In this document: positions 12,155-24,948 of the stretch, piece after piece
Position numbering within the stretch: position 1 is the first letter of the stretch
How the letters are laid out: every line of letters starts with the position of its first letter
Origin: Polytrichum commune
Taxonomy: Eukaryota > Streptophyta > Polytrichopsida > Polytrichales > Polytrichaceae
Direction of reading: 5' to 3'
DNA length: 64,000 nt
NCBI GenBank assembly: GCA_950295325.1
Contig: OX485804.1
Coordinates: 11,534,001 to 11,598,000, forward strand
Program-made: the position numbers and the translations under genes
Notes under the pieces: generated by a model
The model's database searches: none
Told to the model about the DNA's origin: nothing
The model's input: only the letters and a program-made list of their open reading frames with translations

Positions 12155-13880
12155 GAAGGTATCCAACAACGTTTTGTTTAAGTTAGACCTTGAACGCTGG
12201 TTTGGGCTGGATCCATTTGGGTATATATTTAGGATTTCAAATTTAAACCCTTCATTCATTTGTTTATTGTCTAGACACCCACTTCTTTCCATAACATTAT
12301 TCAGATCCATAACAGTGTTATCCAAGACTCACATCATTTTACGTAGTATTCCCAGATTTTCCCCACATTCAGACTGTTGGGTGCCCACTAACAATTAATT
12401 ACTATATATCATAAGTTGTAGTTTTATTTGCTTAGATGATTGGACCCCGGGATTGACATCAGAGGTCCCAAATCAGTATGTAGGAGTCCACTTCATATGG
12501 ATTGACCACAAATCAATGAGGATCGTATTTTTTTTATTAATTAGCTTATGCCTTGGTAATAGTTGTGCAACCCCAACTCTAGCTCTTGCCCCATGCCTAG
12601 ACCTCCACCTATTTGAGTTGGGCCCCACCACTATCACTCAAGATGAAAATGTAGTTAAATTTTTTATAGCATGTTGCTTTTAAAAGTTTATTTTTTATCC
12701 CCAATTTAGTATCAAGGGTCCCATGTTACTCTATGGGGACTCGCTTGGGTTGAATCAACCACAAACCTCTGGGGATCGTCTTTTTACAATTTCCCCTTTA
12801 CCTCAGTAATATCAATGGGGATCCATCTCAAATAGGTGGATGTTTACCCCCAACCTTCTTGAATTCATAACATTGTTGAATTGTAGATTTTTTGAGGATA
12901 TACAAAGTTGTCCAAGGATCATGTAGAATATATATTGGGGGAATGCAAATTAAGCATTGTACGTGAGTATCTTTACATGGCAAAATATCCAAAATATCTT
13001 CTCCAATGGCAACAAATCTAGAGATCGGATCCCATCTTAGAAGGAGAATGTGACAAAATGATTGTATAATGTTTTGATGCATATTCAAATGTTAATATTG
13101 GGGGGGGTGAATTAAACAATTGGAGGATATCATAACATACAAGTATGCAACATGTATTGCATTTGCCAACAACGTGCATGGATTCGTGTTCCCGGTGAAT
13201 TATAATCACATTTCACATGCAACAAGTAATTTGCCATTGTTTTCATTAAAACAATTATATTTAAATAATATAATTATCTTTGACCGGAGTAAGCTAATAT
13301 TGTAAGTTCAAGTTCAATTGGCCCAACACATCTTTGCCATATCACCTCTTTAAAGATTCCAACCATCACGTGATGACGTCTGACACGTTTTGGTAAATTC
13401 ATTCAACCCTAATTTGACTCACATGTATAGTGATATTATAGATACTTTGCAACTAAGAAAGCTTGTGGCTAAAGGGTTTACTCACAACTTTCTCCTTGGC
13501 ATATGTCTCACTTGTTAGACATGTATCTTGCTTTAAATGATTTCTACACTAAACATTGTATTTAGCATCACTTACTATTTGGAATTGCACAATGTTGTAA
13601 CTACTTGCTATTAATGTAAATGTTTACCCGGTAAAGACTTCAATGTTCTATAACAATATCCAAATTATCAATGTGGCCTTTGTTGGCAAAAAAATGAGAA
13701 ATGTAGTAAATGATTATAGCATTGCGTAATTCCGATGTAATCCTAAATAGTAAGTAACACTAAATACAACATTTAGTTTAGCTTCTCCAAGTTGTCCTTG
13801 CAGACAACCCCACAACTCTTTGGTTGAATTCCTTATAACTTAGGACCACTTTCCCACATGAGCCAAGAGCCATGACCTTG
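12155..13880. other. Intergenic, no gene seen
   Basis: AT-rich. A degenerate direct repeat is visible: about 12465-12560 resembles 12715-12815 (shared pattern GGTCCCA...GACCACAAA...GGGATCGT...CCT.GGTAAT). Nothing else could be named. Confidence 0.4.
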
Positions 13881-13884
13881 AAAT

Positions 13885-14345
13885 TGTGAGAGCCCAAAAG
13901 AAAGTGTCCAAAGGCAGTCCCAAGACACCTCCAAAAACATGTGGTGTGGTCATGGATCCTCAAGTGTAATGTGAAGGCATATGTGACTGGGCCCTCAACC
14001 AAATGCTATTCCAATCAATTTCTATTCATGCAGGTCCTCACACATGATAAAATAGAATAAATCAATGGTTGTGAGCGTTTGGAGTGCTATGGTCTTCCGC
14101 TTTTTGTGTAAGGCCTACCTTCAAGAGGCGGTTTTTGAAAATAGTCCAAGTGACCATGAACACATGACCATTGGATGCCATGTAGGAAACCATGTAGACT
14201 TTACATCCATCTTGCATTCACATACTCCGTTGGTCCCTCAAGCACAGTGTGAAGGAAACTTGGACCGGCTCCGCCTTTTCCACCAATGAGAGTGCTTGAA
14301 GTGTAAATGGTCACGGGCTCTCAGTCTCGTGTGTGAAGTGACCCT
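13885..14345. mobile_element. Dispersed repeat, copy A (family of 38165-38805)
   Basis: About 460 bp related in inverse orientation to 38165-38805. Shared blocks include TCAAGTGTAATGTGAAG, GGGCCCTCAACCAAATGCTA, TAGTCCAAGTGACCATGAA, CATGTAGACTTTACATCC and a terminal GTGAAGTGACCCTTAG. This copy is uninterrupted at the site where the other carries a 157-bp insert. No coding capacity; class unknown. Confidence 0.7.
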
Positions 14346-15459
14346 TAGTTCTGTTTTCAAAATTTTCAAAGTGCACATAACCAAATTGAAGACTAGGTAC
14401 ATGTAATTCATTCATAGACTAACTTAATAATAGCCTCGTGCATTTCATACAACAACTTTACACTCCTAGACTAAATTGCCTCCAAATGTATATGGGCACC
14501 ATTTTTTTTTCTCAAACGATGGGGGATGATAATGACATCATGGTCATATGCACTTTAAAGTATAATCGGATGAAACAAAGTGTTACCTTGAGAAGTCTTG
14601 ACATGGTCTTGTGGTACACGACACAAGTTGTGTTGAGTGTTGTCTTAAGTAAAGAACTATTGTGTAACATTTTGACCCAACAACACTACATTATTCTTAA
14701 TCCATATAGTGTGGGCTCCTAAATAATGTCCCATCATATTAGGATCTCCCACTTTAATTAAGGTTTTTGTGTGTAATAAAGTGGCTTAATAGAATAATTG
14801 TTGTTTGCATGAGTCAATATTTGGATGATTTTGCCACCATCAGTTGTTTGGCCACCACTCCTTGCATATGATCATCACTCCTCACAAACAATCTCTACTA
14901 GTCTCCAAGCAAACAATGTCTTTCAAGATTTCAAGATGACGATCACTTCTCATGCCTCAAGGTTGCCATTGCTTAACATGAATAACGTGTTTAAGATATT
15001 TTATGACAATTAAGTGTGTGCGTGCGGGCTCCAACCCACATTAAATTGTGTAATGTAGTGCCTTGCACACTACTTTGATTTATTTGTTTTGTGTGATAAT
15101 TGGGCATTGTGTTGTGGTGAACAAACATCACATGTCAGTGTCATAACGTGGACATTAAATTTTCTTTTTCTTTCTTGATCATAGAATTCCACAAATAGTT
15201 GTCCTTCAGATCTCACAAAGTGCTCAAGATAATATAGTGCTTGTAACTTACCACCAATCTAAACCATGTATTATTGTGGTCAATCTTATAAGTTTTGACA
15301 AACCAATTCTATTTTTGCTTGTATGCGATGGAATCACTAAACTACTTATTTTTAGATCCATTATGGGAGATCATTCTTCAAAAATTTTAAGTTTATATAG
15401 TTGTATGGTAGTGATCTCTTGACTATCCCAATTAATCTGCATGGTACTAATTCCTAAAA

Positions 15460-15850
15460 TACGTACTCTTTCTCCAAGTCTCAAAATTAGTGGGGTTGTA
15501 TTTGTCACTAAGTGATACTAAATTCATGAATACATAATCATTTACCATACATCCAATAAATATATTGCATGCTCTCAGGTGCTCATAGAGTGATAAGAAA
15601 GTATATGTAAAGGTGTACAATGCTATGATGAATAGTGTTGGTACTTTCAATGAATATGGTTGCTATAAATAGAAGAATGTAGTGAACAATGTTGAGATGA
15701 AGAATGCTTCCTAAATCTTTTGGTGGCATTAATCACAAGGTAAAGAAGTTTAGTATCATCTTCAGTAATTTTCCACACACACTATTAGCCCTCGCTCACT
15801 AATTGAGATAATCAATGTAGTGACTTACAAAGAAGAAGAAACTAAAACTA
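15460..15850. mobile_element. Dispersed repeat related to 44620-45050 and 61140-61380
   Basis: Shares the block AGTGATACTAAATTCATGAA and following TTTACCATA with 44722-44775, and in inverse orientation with 61328-61370. The later CACTCACTAATT block near 15790 matches 45010. Probably a non-autonomous transposon; ends not determined. Confidence 0.45.
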
Positions 15851-15973
15851 AAATTAAAATTAACACCAATATTATTTCCAATATTGTTAGTGAAATTGAG
15901 CCCGTTGGCCCTATCATGCTCAAGAACCCCCTAGTGCCTAACAACATCTCATTGTAGATATCCTAGTTATAGC

Positions 15974-15976
<3 letters not shown>

Positions 15977-16005
<29 letters not shown>
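15977..16005. repeat. (AT)n microsatellite
   Basis: About 14 uninterrupted AT units in intergenic sequence. Confidence 0.9.
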
Positions 16006-16008
<3 letters not shown>

Positions 16009-17319
16009 CATGTTCACATATGAGGGATGAGGGAATGGAGTTAAGGACACCTTGACTCCGTTGCATCCTCTTTGTTCTCTTCTAAACCACCCTCTTCTTT
16101 TATGGGAGACCCCTTCAATTTATCCCTTTGTTTGGTTGACTAGTTGACATCTAACGAAGTGTATGAAGTAGATGCTTAGTTGGCTAAAGATGCATGAAAT
16201 ATCCCTAAAGAAAGGGGTAGAGGTGTTATTCCCTGTCCATCTAAGAGCTCAATTGGGCCTTAACCATGCACAAAAATGTGTATTTGAGCTACATGCTTCT
16301 TCTTTCTTGAAACCAATAACATCAAAATTCTAATATCCTTGTCAAATCACTAGAATAACATGATGTTATTGAAAATTTGGGTTAAATCACACAACATGGT
16401 TAACCTCAAATGCAAATGTATACTTAGTATTTTGGTCACTGATGTCACATTTAGAAATATGTTTACTTTCTCAAGATTATGTACACATTAACGTTTGAAC
16501 CGTAAATATACAAAACATTGATTCTTAGACTTGGTAAAGCTTGTAGAGGTTGTGCACAATGTAAGAAAGTGTTAAATGGTCACCTTAAACTTTTGCAAAT
16601 ACACAATTAGTTTGAGATAATTGTCAACTCTAAACAATGTACGTAGCCATTGTCCTCATAATCTATGAATCTCACATGATTACCATATTCATTGTCAAAA
16701 CGAAGATTCTTGTAGACGTTTAATAATCCTAAAATGTAACCCCCCCCCTCTCCGATTTACATTGACTATTAAACTTAGACGAATTAACGTATTTTGAATA
16801 CGAAGTTCAACCTCCTTTTAAACACAAGTCTTTTTGGTGTTTGTACTTACATCCACACCTGACTATACATCACTCAAATACAATTTTTTTATTTGTAAAG
16901 AATATCCACGAAGCTTATTTTGTGGCATTGAGCCCCTTGATCCTTAGCATGTTTAGACTTTGCTCCTTAACCCTTGAATGCATGGGTGACCACAAAGTGG
17001 TTGATTTTTGGTCAAAGGGTCAAACCGTCAATTTCCAAGCCTTTGTTGAAGATACTTATTTCATAAGATGTTTAAGTTACGTTATGATGCATCTTTTGAC
17101 CACTGGGATTGAGCAAAGACCTAATTTTTGGAATTTACACCATTGAGAAAATTGAAATTTGAGTGCCTAAAATGCAAACTAAATTCTAGGGATGCTTTAG
17201 TCATGTGCCTCTTGTAAATTTTTTCTTTGGAAACTTCTTACCTGCTAATGAATATATGCTACCTCTACCACAAATAAAAATTTGGATGAATTTCATGCAT
17301 ATAAAATGTTTATTTTCAT

Positions 17320-17663
17320 CTCGGGGGGGGGGGGTAGTCATTGGTTGGAGTAGCAATATATGTGCAAACAAATGATAGGGTATTTTAAAAACATGGGAGC
17401 TAAAAATTATAAATCGACTTAAGAGTAATATAGGGTATCAAAAATGGCAGTGGACATCTTTAAAGTACTATAGGGTATGGAATAATAGGTAATTTGGAAT
17501 TATAAGTAATGCAAGCCATTTTTCTATTAACCCAAAGTAGAAATTTACATAATGATAGCATGTGAAAATAAAATAAAAATTGAAAGTAATACCCCCCTAT
17601 AAAATAATGGTTGTTCGCACCTATATCCTTAACTTTTTAACACACTGCCCCCCCCCCCCCGAG
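17320..17663. mobile_element. G/C-tract MITE copy 1, with 8-bp target duplication
   Basis: 344 bp, beginning CTC followed by 12 G and ending 13 C followed by GAG, so the ends are inverted repeats made mostly of homopolymers. Directly flanked by ATTTTCAT on both sides (17312-17319 and 17664-17671), an 8-bp target-site duplication of the hAT type. The interior is AT-rich and non-coding. It matches copies at 37020-37368 and 39789-40102 in inverse orientation. Confidence 0.85.
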
Positions 17664-17783
17664 ATTTTCATTCTTTAAATCATGCTTATATTAAAAATTC
17701 ACAACTATTCCAAGTATGATCCAATTATGTTGAAATGTTAGTCATAGCTTCAATTCGAATATGCCTACTCATGTGGGAACTTA

Positions 17784-18316
17784 GGGCATGTTTAGACTTG
17801 GGGCCAAGGCCATTGGGAACGAAGGCCAATATGTCCCATGTGGCATGCAAATGGGCCCCCAAGGCCATTACTGTAATAAGAAAGTAACCTAACTCCATTC
17901 ATTGCTTTCATGTGTAAACCTATTTAGGTGGGGTTGGGGCCATTTGGAGGCTGCAATTATGAGAGGGTTATGAGAGGTTCCAACGTACTCATGAACTATT
18001 CTATGGATAATGATTAAAGTATAATAAATTTAGAATTTCTCCCCTCCTATTCAATGCTCAAAGAATAAACTACTACAAGCAAATAAAAACTCTGACAATG
18101 GCCTCAACTAGAGGGAAAGAGTCCACAAGGTTGGGAGCTCTCTTTTCCAAGGCTTGAGGCCATTGTCATGATGAATAAAATAATTTATTTGTTAATTGGC
18201 CCCAACTCATGATGTAAACTTGAAGAGGCGAGTCCCAACCTCTCTACCAATGAGAGGAGTGGATTTCTTGCACCCCAACCCATTTTTGAGCATTGACTCC
18301 AAGTCTAAACCCGCCC
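17784..18316. mobile_element. Tourist/PIF-Harbinger-like MITE, copy 1
   Basis: 533 bp with terminal inverted repeats GGGCATGTTTAGACTTGG (left) and CCAAGTCTAAACCCGCCC (right), flanked on both sides by TTA. A TTA/TAA duplication and GGGC-type ends are the mark of PIF/Harbinger MITEs. A second copy lies inverted at 35951-36477. The ORF at 18196 is only translated MITE sequence. Confidence 0.85.
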
Positions 18317-18532
18317 TTACTTTAGAGTTTGTGCTCCTTCAAGTAAACAAGGGAATGTGGCTTTGCCACGAGAGGCTCTATCCTAAAACGACAATATAAA
18401 TGTTTGGAGTAATCAATGTTTATATGATTACATGACATATTAAATTAGACATTTCGCTAAGCTTCCACTGAGCTTCACCAAACCTTCTCCATTAGATTTT
18501 GACATGCATTACCCGACCCTATTACCACCCAT

Positions 18533-18911
18533 GGCTGGTTCACATGGGATCCTAAGTCCTAAATCCCATGTCACTTGAGGTTACTTTGTGCAATCTCAAC
18601 CGTGAAGAGCATGGAAGTTGGGACTTACCACTTCACATGGTGTCCCAAGTATGACATGGATGCCTGCATGACAACATGTTTTGGAGGTGAGACTTGGGAC
18701 TTGTGTCAAGAGTTGGGTTGACCAAAAACCTGGACCCAACTCTCAACACAAGTCCCATGAATGTTTTTGCATAAAATAACAAAGATTCAACTTTCATGAT
18801 AAATAGCCATATTTTAATGGTTTCTTGAAGCTCAAAAGTTGCGACTTTGTCTTCACGTTGGGACTTGCTAACATGTGTGGGACATGAGACTTGAGACACC
18901 ATATGAACTGG
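18533..18911. mobile_element. MITE, copy 1 of family with 42797-43194
   Basis: About 380 bp with inverted ends GGCTGGTTCACATGG and CCATATGAACTGGCC. Inside are repeated TGGGACTTG/CAAGTCCCA words in both orientations. A second copy in the same orientation lies at 42797-43194. No target-site duplication could be fixed. Confidence 0.7.
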
Positions 18912-19215
18912 CCTTCGAAGGCAGTCTCCACAACGCCTCTAAGCTTTATCCCATGATATGGAACAAGACTAACAAAAATTAGTCATATGTCGTGCTTTGA
19001 TTTTTTGGAAATAGGCCCGGGCATTTAGGGGTTAACCGTACTACCTCTAGAAAAGTTAACCCCTCACTACAGTAGCAACGGTTTGGTAACCCTCATGGGG
19101 TTAAGGTCATGTGAGTTGATGAATGAAAAACATGAACCCTGATTAACGAGGATGATGTTCGTGAGTCCGGGATGTAAAGAGGAGAAAATGAAAAGAAAAG
19201 AAAGCTGTTGGGGGA

Positions 19216-19247
19216 GAGAAAGAGAGAGACGAGGAGAGAAGGAATTG
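19216..19247 (+). repeat. GA-rich leader tract upstream of EER5
   Basis: Imperfect GAGA tract on the EER5 sense strand, 105-135 bp upstream of the ATG. A TAGGGTTTT (telo-box complement) follows at 19299-19307. Confidence 0.6.
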
Positions 19248-19351
19248 AGAAGGAAGGCTAGGAAGCCTGATTTCCCTGCGAACAACCTTCTCCGGTTCTA
19301 GGGTTTTGGTTTCTCCGGAGATCGGACCTCTGTGGTGTAGCCAGGGCAGCG

Positions 19352-22300
19352 ATGGCGTATGGAGCCATCGAGGGGAACAGAAGGCTGCAGGACTACATCT
19401 CCTCTGTGGTGGATGCATTGAGCTCCCAGAATGGGGCTCAACTCGCTGCATTGCTCTCAGTCTCGCGAGGCAGCCACTGTAATTCGGTGGCAAATGGTCT
19501 CGATCAGAGCAAGGTGAGCTCACTGCCATGCCTTTCGCAGCTCCAAATGTGGGGTGCGGTCCAGAAACTCGTTTATACTCTGTTGCGAGGTTATGTAGTA
19601 CCCTCTTACCAAAAAATCAAATAAATTACTACTTTGAGCTGAATTGTAGAATGAAAACAACGTAGTGAATACAGCATGCACTTTGTGGTCACGTACCGAT
19701 CCTTTCATGTTTGATGGGTCTAAGGCTCTCTGCAAGTTGTATTTTCTGTGTCATGAATGCGGGAGGTGCTGCGGATAGGTCTTTAACTAACTCAAGTAAA
19801 GTAACCACGTGGGGTTGTGGTCCAGAAACTCGTTTTTTTTAATGTTGCGAGGTTTATGTAGTAGCCTCTTGCCAAATCAGCTGAATTGTAGAACGGAACA
19901 ACGTAGGGAATTCAGCATGCACTTTGTGGTCACATATCGATCCATTCATGTTTGATAAGTTTGAGGCTCTCTGCAAGTTGTGTTTCTGTGTCATAAATGC
20001 TGGAGGTGCTGCGGAGAGGTTTGTAGCAAAATCAAGCAAAGTAACCCCATGGGGTTTTGGTCCAGAAATTCGTTTTTCTTATGTTGCGAGGTTTATGTAG
20101 TAGCCTCTTGCCAAAAGTAAATAAATATTAGAATGGAACAACGTAGTGAATGGAGGATATATTCACATGTCGATCCATTCAAGTTGGATGAGTCTGAGGC
20201 TCTCTTCAAGTGGTTTTTTTTGTGTCATAAATGCTGGAGGTGCTGCAAGAGAGGTCTGTAACAAATTCAAGTAAAGTAACCCCATGGGATTTTGCAAATT
20301 TGGTGCTCTATGTAGGGCCATGATTTAAGCAGGCTGGTGAGACAAGTGGAAAAGGTTGCTCCTCTTGGAGACATGCTGGTGCAGCACATGCGTTGCATGC
20401 AGTGCTTTGCTCGTCAACGCTATGTGGAAGCCTACGGTTCTTTGGAGAAGTCTGCCAAGTATCCACACATATGATTCACAAAGAGCTTGATTTTTTTGGT
20501 TTCTTTGCTCCTTCAAAGCAAAGATAGATAGACTTTGTAAAACTTTTCTGAATCTAATCCCATTGATTCCCTCCTACGTTTCAAGTTGGGGTATGCTAAT
20601 GGGCCTTCTGACAAATGTTTGGGCGAGAATCGATTATGGTCATAATGAATCTCTCCTCAGTGATTTCAGTATTTAGCAGTATCAGGCTAAGTTATCACTA
20701 TGTAGTAAAATTGTCAAATTTCAAGATCAATCATAAACGAACTACTTGAGTCTGTCTATGTGATAAATACTCAAATTTCATGGTGACAAGTTGTCCTGAA
20801 ATGATTTTTTCACTGGAAATTGCGCTTACCTTAACACTGGCCCTTGATAGTGCTTTTCTTCAGGAGTTTCGCAATTGGGAGTCAGCTTGGGCCATGAAAG
20901 CTCTCCACACAATTGCCTATGATCTACGGACAATTGCCGAAATGGTGGGTTTCAGGATCCTGAATCCCTTTGCACAATGAGATGATTATGCATGTCATGG
21001 CTACAAGTCTGCTATCATGTCCAAGTGGAGTTCAGAGTAAGGTTTTCTTCTGGAAACATTCTACCCCTAGCCTAGAACAGTCCCTCAGCATTGTTTTTCA
21101 GTGTGCAGGCTGATAAGGAAATGTCAGAGTATGGCAAGATACCTGACAAACTGAAAGGGGCTGGCTCGTTTTTGATGAAAGTGTTTGGAGCACTTGCGGT
21201 ATGTGATGTTTCAACCTCAAAGTCTGAATAACTTGAAAACTGTAGAGCTAGTCTCACTTTGAGAAATACTTCAGGTTGGATTGGTAGGGTTTTAGTGTAT
21301 ATTCAGCTCATATATCCTACATGGTATTCTCCTTGCACGTCCCATTTCACTTCCTCATCTTGTTGACATGTCCTTCTCTTACTTCTGGACTGTCTTTTCT
21401 GTATTGCTCCACTTATTTATTCTTTTACTCTTTCCTTACACCACTCTTTAATTCAGCCCCACTTTCATCTCTTTGTCTTGTTGAGTTGTCCTTTTCTTAC
21501 TTCTGGAATATCTTCGCTGTAACTTGTTCCATGAAATTTTAATCAGAAAATAGTGGTTCAGCTGTAATGACCCTGTATTGCACTGTATCTCTATGCTTGT
21601 GAGGAACACAATGTAGAAAAAAAATCCGGTTAGTTTCAAATGAGTTTCATTCATGGAAGATTTTGTGGTGCAGGGTAAAGGCCCGAAGAGGGTTGGGGCT
21701 TTGTATGTGACATGCCAACTTTTTAAAGTGTACTTCAAGGTAAGGGTAATTTTTTTGGTATATAATCTGTACAGTGTTGTTGATATATGCATCTGGTGCT
21801 TATTGTATTTTGTGAAATTTGACTCCTTTATAGAAAGCCATTCAGTGAAGAGATGTAAGCTTTTGAAGGAGCAAGTAAATTCTTCCTACTAAAATGCTTC
21901 TTCACCATGTTTCAATGTGTAGTGTACTTTGCACATGTTTGCCTGCTGTATCTGTGCTTCCTAGCAGAGGAGCATTTTGAATCATGTCTTCATCCTCTTG
22001 AACCTTGTAGACATTGTATCTTTTGGTGATGTAGTGTTTGCTCTAAGCCAAATAGGAGATGTTTTACATGCAATCCGCAACCAGACTTTATCAAAGAGAC
22101 CTGACATTTCCTCTTTACGATTGTTACAGCTAGGAACAGTGCATCTGTGCAGGAGTGTGATCCGGAGTATAGAGACTGCACGTGTGTTTGACTTCGAAGA
22201 GTTTCCTACTAGGGATCGGGTGAGTCTTTTTGTTTGCAGTTTGAGCTGTTTGGTAGCAGAAAATACTCAAGTACTGGACTGCTCTTTGAGCTGGTAGATT

Positions 22301-24948
22301 TTCCTGAAGGTTGGTTGAGGCTGTCGCATTCTTAGAAACAGCAGTAACTGTTTCCTGTAATCTTTTCAAATCTGAAGGGCAAGAAACTGCTTGGAGAGCT
22401 GAATTTTGTCTGATATAATCAACATTCTTACTTGTTGAAGCTGGTTTGAGTACACAGTCTACTAGGACAGGGTTTCTTAATGACCAGGGACCTCATAATG
22501 CCTTTAATGACAACCTTGGCAGGTAACATACATGTATTACACTGGGCGCCTGGAAGTCTTTAATGACCAATTTGTCCTAGTAAGTTCCTTCTCCTTATCT
22601 CTCCCGTCCTTTATGCAATGCACACATAGGCACTAATCATCACCATTGTGGTGATTGCCTCTTTTAACTGAGCTAATTTCTGGTCAATATGGGATTTCTT
22701 GAAAGTGAGTAACATGACAGGGCATGTTGTGTTTGCAGGCAGATCAAAAACTTATGTACGCTCTTATGCACTGCAACCCTGTCAAAACAAACAATATCAG
22801 GTAAAACCCAATTCTTCTCTCTAGGGTTGTTTATCAATTTTGTATGGCCCATTCTTTTGTTTCAGTACTCCTTTTAGTTGGAAGAGATTGGTCTGTTTTG
22901 GTATACCTGTAGTTGGCCACAGAGGGTTGACCTTTTCTGACAGCTATCACACTGATCTGAAATATATATTTACAACACTCAGTTACTGAAACTCAAAACT
23001 AACAAAGGTGTCAATTTTACACCACTGGTGAAGTGCTACTTAGTGAAGAAATTGGAGGTGGACTATGGTTGTCATGCTTTCTTGTATCTTCTGAATGGCT
23101 GATTATTTGTCTGGTGTAACTGTTTAGTGTTGTATCTGCTGACTGATGATTGCATGTTGTGTATGGTTGTAAACCTTGAAGATAGGTAGATGCAATATAA
23201 TATAAATAATCTGGAAAGGTGTAAGAGCAAGGTTGATAGCTCTTTGTAAATAGGGCATCTGGCCTGTTCTATCCTGCCCAGATTGTCTAGAGATGTATTT
23301 GACAGCAGTAATTTGCAACTCAATTGAAGCATTGGAAATCAGTTGACTGTTCATAAATAGCAGAAGTAATGTAGAGGGTAAAATACTGGTCCCCTCACCC
23401 TATGTACTTGTATACTTGCACTGGATAGACAATCAGTGATGAAAAACAAAAAGTGAGAGGCACATGTTTTTGATGCAGGATGGTTCTGAAGTACCTAATT
23501 CCTGTTAAGCTTTCGCTAGGAGTCTTGCCGAATGACTCATTACTTCAGCAGTATGGATTGCTAGAGGTATATAGCAATAATTCCTGTTTCACATTCTATT
23601 TCCTACTTTCTCTATTTTTGAGCAGTGGTCTTTCATTTCTTAGAAGCAGGGTTTTGAGGCCTTGTTGTGATAGTAACTTGAGTGGACAATATTGTGATCA
23701 GTACAAGGATGTTGTACGAGCACTTCGCACAGGAGATATCCGGTTGTTACGGCATGCCCTTCAAACTCATGAGGATCAGTATGTTACTGTGACCTGTGCT
23801 ACGACCTTGCAAATGTTGATTTCCTGTATGGGTGTAAATCAATCTCTTTAATTACAATTTCAACATGGTGTTTTTGAATCACTTTGTTAGATAGAGGAGC
23901 TAACCCATATAGTACTGGGGAAAGGAATCTCTGATGTGGTTAGTTATGGTGACTTTGTTGTGACTGTCTCAAGTAGAAATGATGAGCTTGAATCTAATTC
24001 AGTGAATGTGAATCTGAAGATTTTTGCGGTCAGGAGTATATCTTGTTTTGGAGAAACTTGAGCTTCAAGTGTACCGAAGACTTATGAAGAAAATGTAAGT
24101 TCCTGTTACTGTGGACATGCAACCAACCTTTTTGTGATTTTTTGCTAGTAGTGTACTCTTAATTCATGATGTCAATATGCCTTCAAGCTTTCATGTTTGT
24201 CCTTGATCTCTAAAATTATTTGTTCTACCCAGGAAGATCATATTTTCTTATAATTTTGTAGATATATCATACAAAAGCAAAAGGATCCTGAGAGGGCACA
24301 CCAAGTGAAAATGGATAGTGTCCTGAAGGCACTTCGGTGGCTAAACATTGACATGGATATTGATGAGGTATTTTGTGTAGCCAATCTCTTGCCATCAAGT
24401 CGCTGGTGCTCTTTAAAGTATGTGAAATACTAGTTTATGTACAGAATGAGCTTCTAATGATATCCATGTGTAAATTATTGTGATGTGCTATGAAGTCATC
24501 TCCTTGAACCTCATCTTCGTATTCTCAGAATGCAGAATGGAGGATGTAGAATGTAGCAAACCCATACCTCTTGACTTCAATGAGTCTCCTGCAAGAAAGA
24601 AAAGCTGGGCCATTATGTTTTTATCGGGAACCCAATGTTCACTAAGCTAGCGATGAACATATAGTATTGCACTTAGTATATCCCTAAGTTTCAGTGAAAT
24701 CGACTCTAATAAAACATTTCACTATATTGGAGCAATCAACAATCTAGTAGTTGTATGTTTTGTAAAGTGTGTTTCATAGATACTGGGGCTAACTAGGAAT
24801 AATTTTTGGTGTTCAGGTTGAGTGTATCATGGCAATCCTCATTCATCGAAATTTCATCAAGGGCTATTTCTCACACAAGAGCAAAGTGGTGGTGCTAAGC
24901 AAACAGGATGCATTCCCAGTACTCAGTGGAAGACCTGTGATGTCTTAA
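19352..24948 (+). CDS. EER5: PCI-domain protein EER5/THP1 (TREX-2 mRNA export complex subunit)
   Basis: Plant homologue of yeast Thp1/human PCID2; a scaffold subunit of the nuclear TREX-2 mRNA-export complex, linked in Arabidopsis to ethylene responses. Exons: 19352-19513, 20316-20458, 20851-20944, 21109-21198, 21674-21739, 22130-22219, 22523-22579, 22739-22800, 23479-23566, 23702-23778, 24020-24094, 24262-24367, 24817-24948; 1242 nt, 413 aa, the family's usual length. Recognised blocks: NAFLQEFRNWESAW, LMKVFGALAGKGPKRVGAL, YVTCQLFKVYFK, HLCRSVIRSIETARVFDFEE, VLKYLIPVKLSLGVLP, RLLRHALQTHEDQFLRSGVY, SHKSKVVVLSKQD, ending PVMS. The C-terminal half is the PCI domain. Exons 2, 3 and 11 begin at AG sites that are not the most obvious but are the only ones keeping frame and family sequence. 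Intron 1 carries a tandem repeat. Confidence 0.95.
19551..20285. repeat. Three tandem ~240-bp repeats in EER5 intron 1
   Basis: Units begin at 19551, 19811 and 20051, each opening with GGGGT..GGTCCAGAAA.TCGTTT and closing with CAAGTAAAGTAACC(C/A)C. A trace of a fourth start is at 20281. Units are similar but not identical, so the duplication is not recent. Confidence 0.85.

Noticed and set aside
16739-16750. C-run near 16740 and G-run near 13100 as further ends of the G/C-tract MITE
   Set aside because: No adjoining MITE interior and no paired end at the expected ~345 bp distance.
18196-18399. ORFs at 18196-18399 (+) and 35859-36071 (-) giving similar peptides
   Set aside because: The similarity comes from the two Harbinger-like MITE copies, not from a conserved protein.
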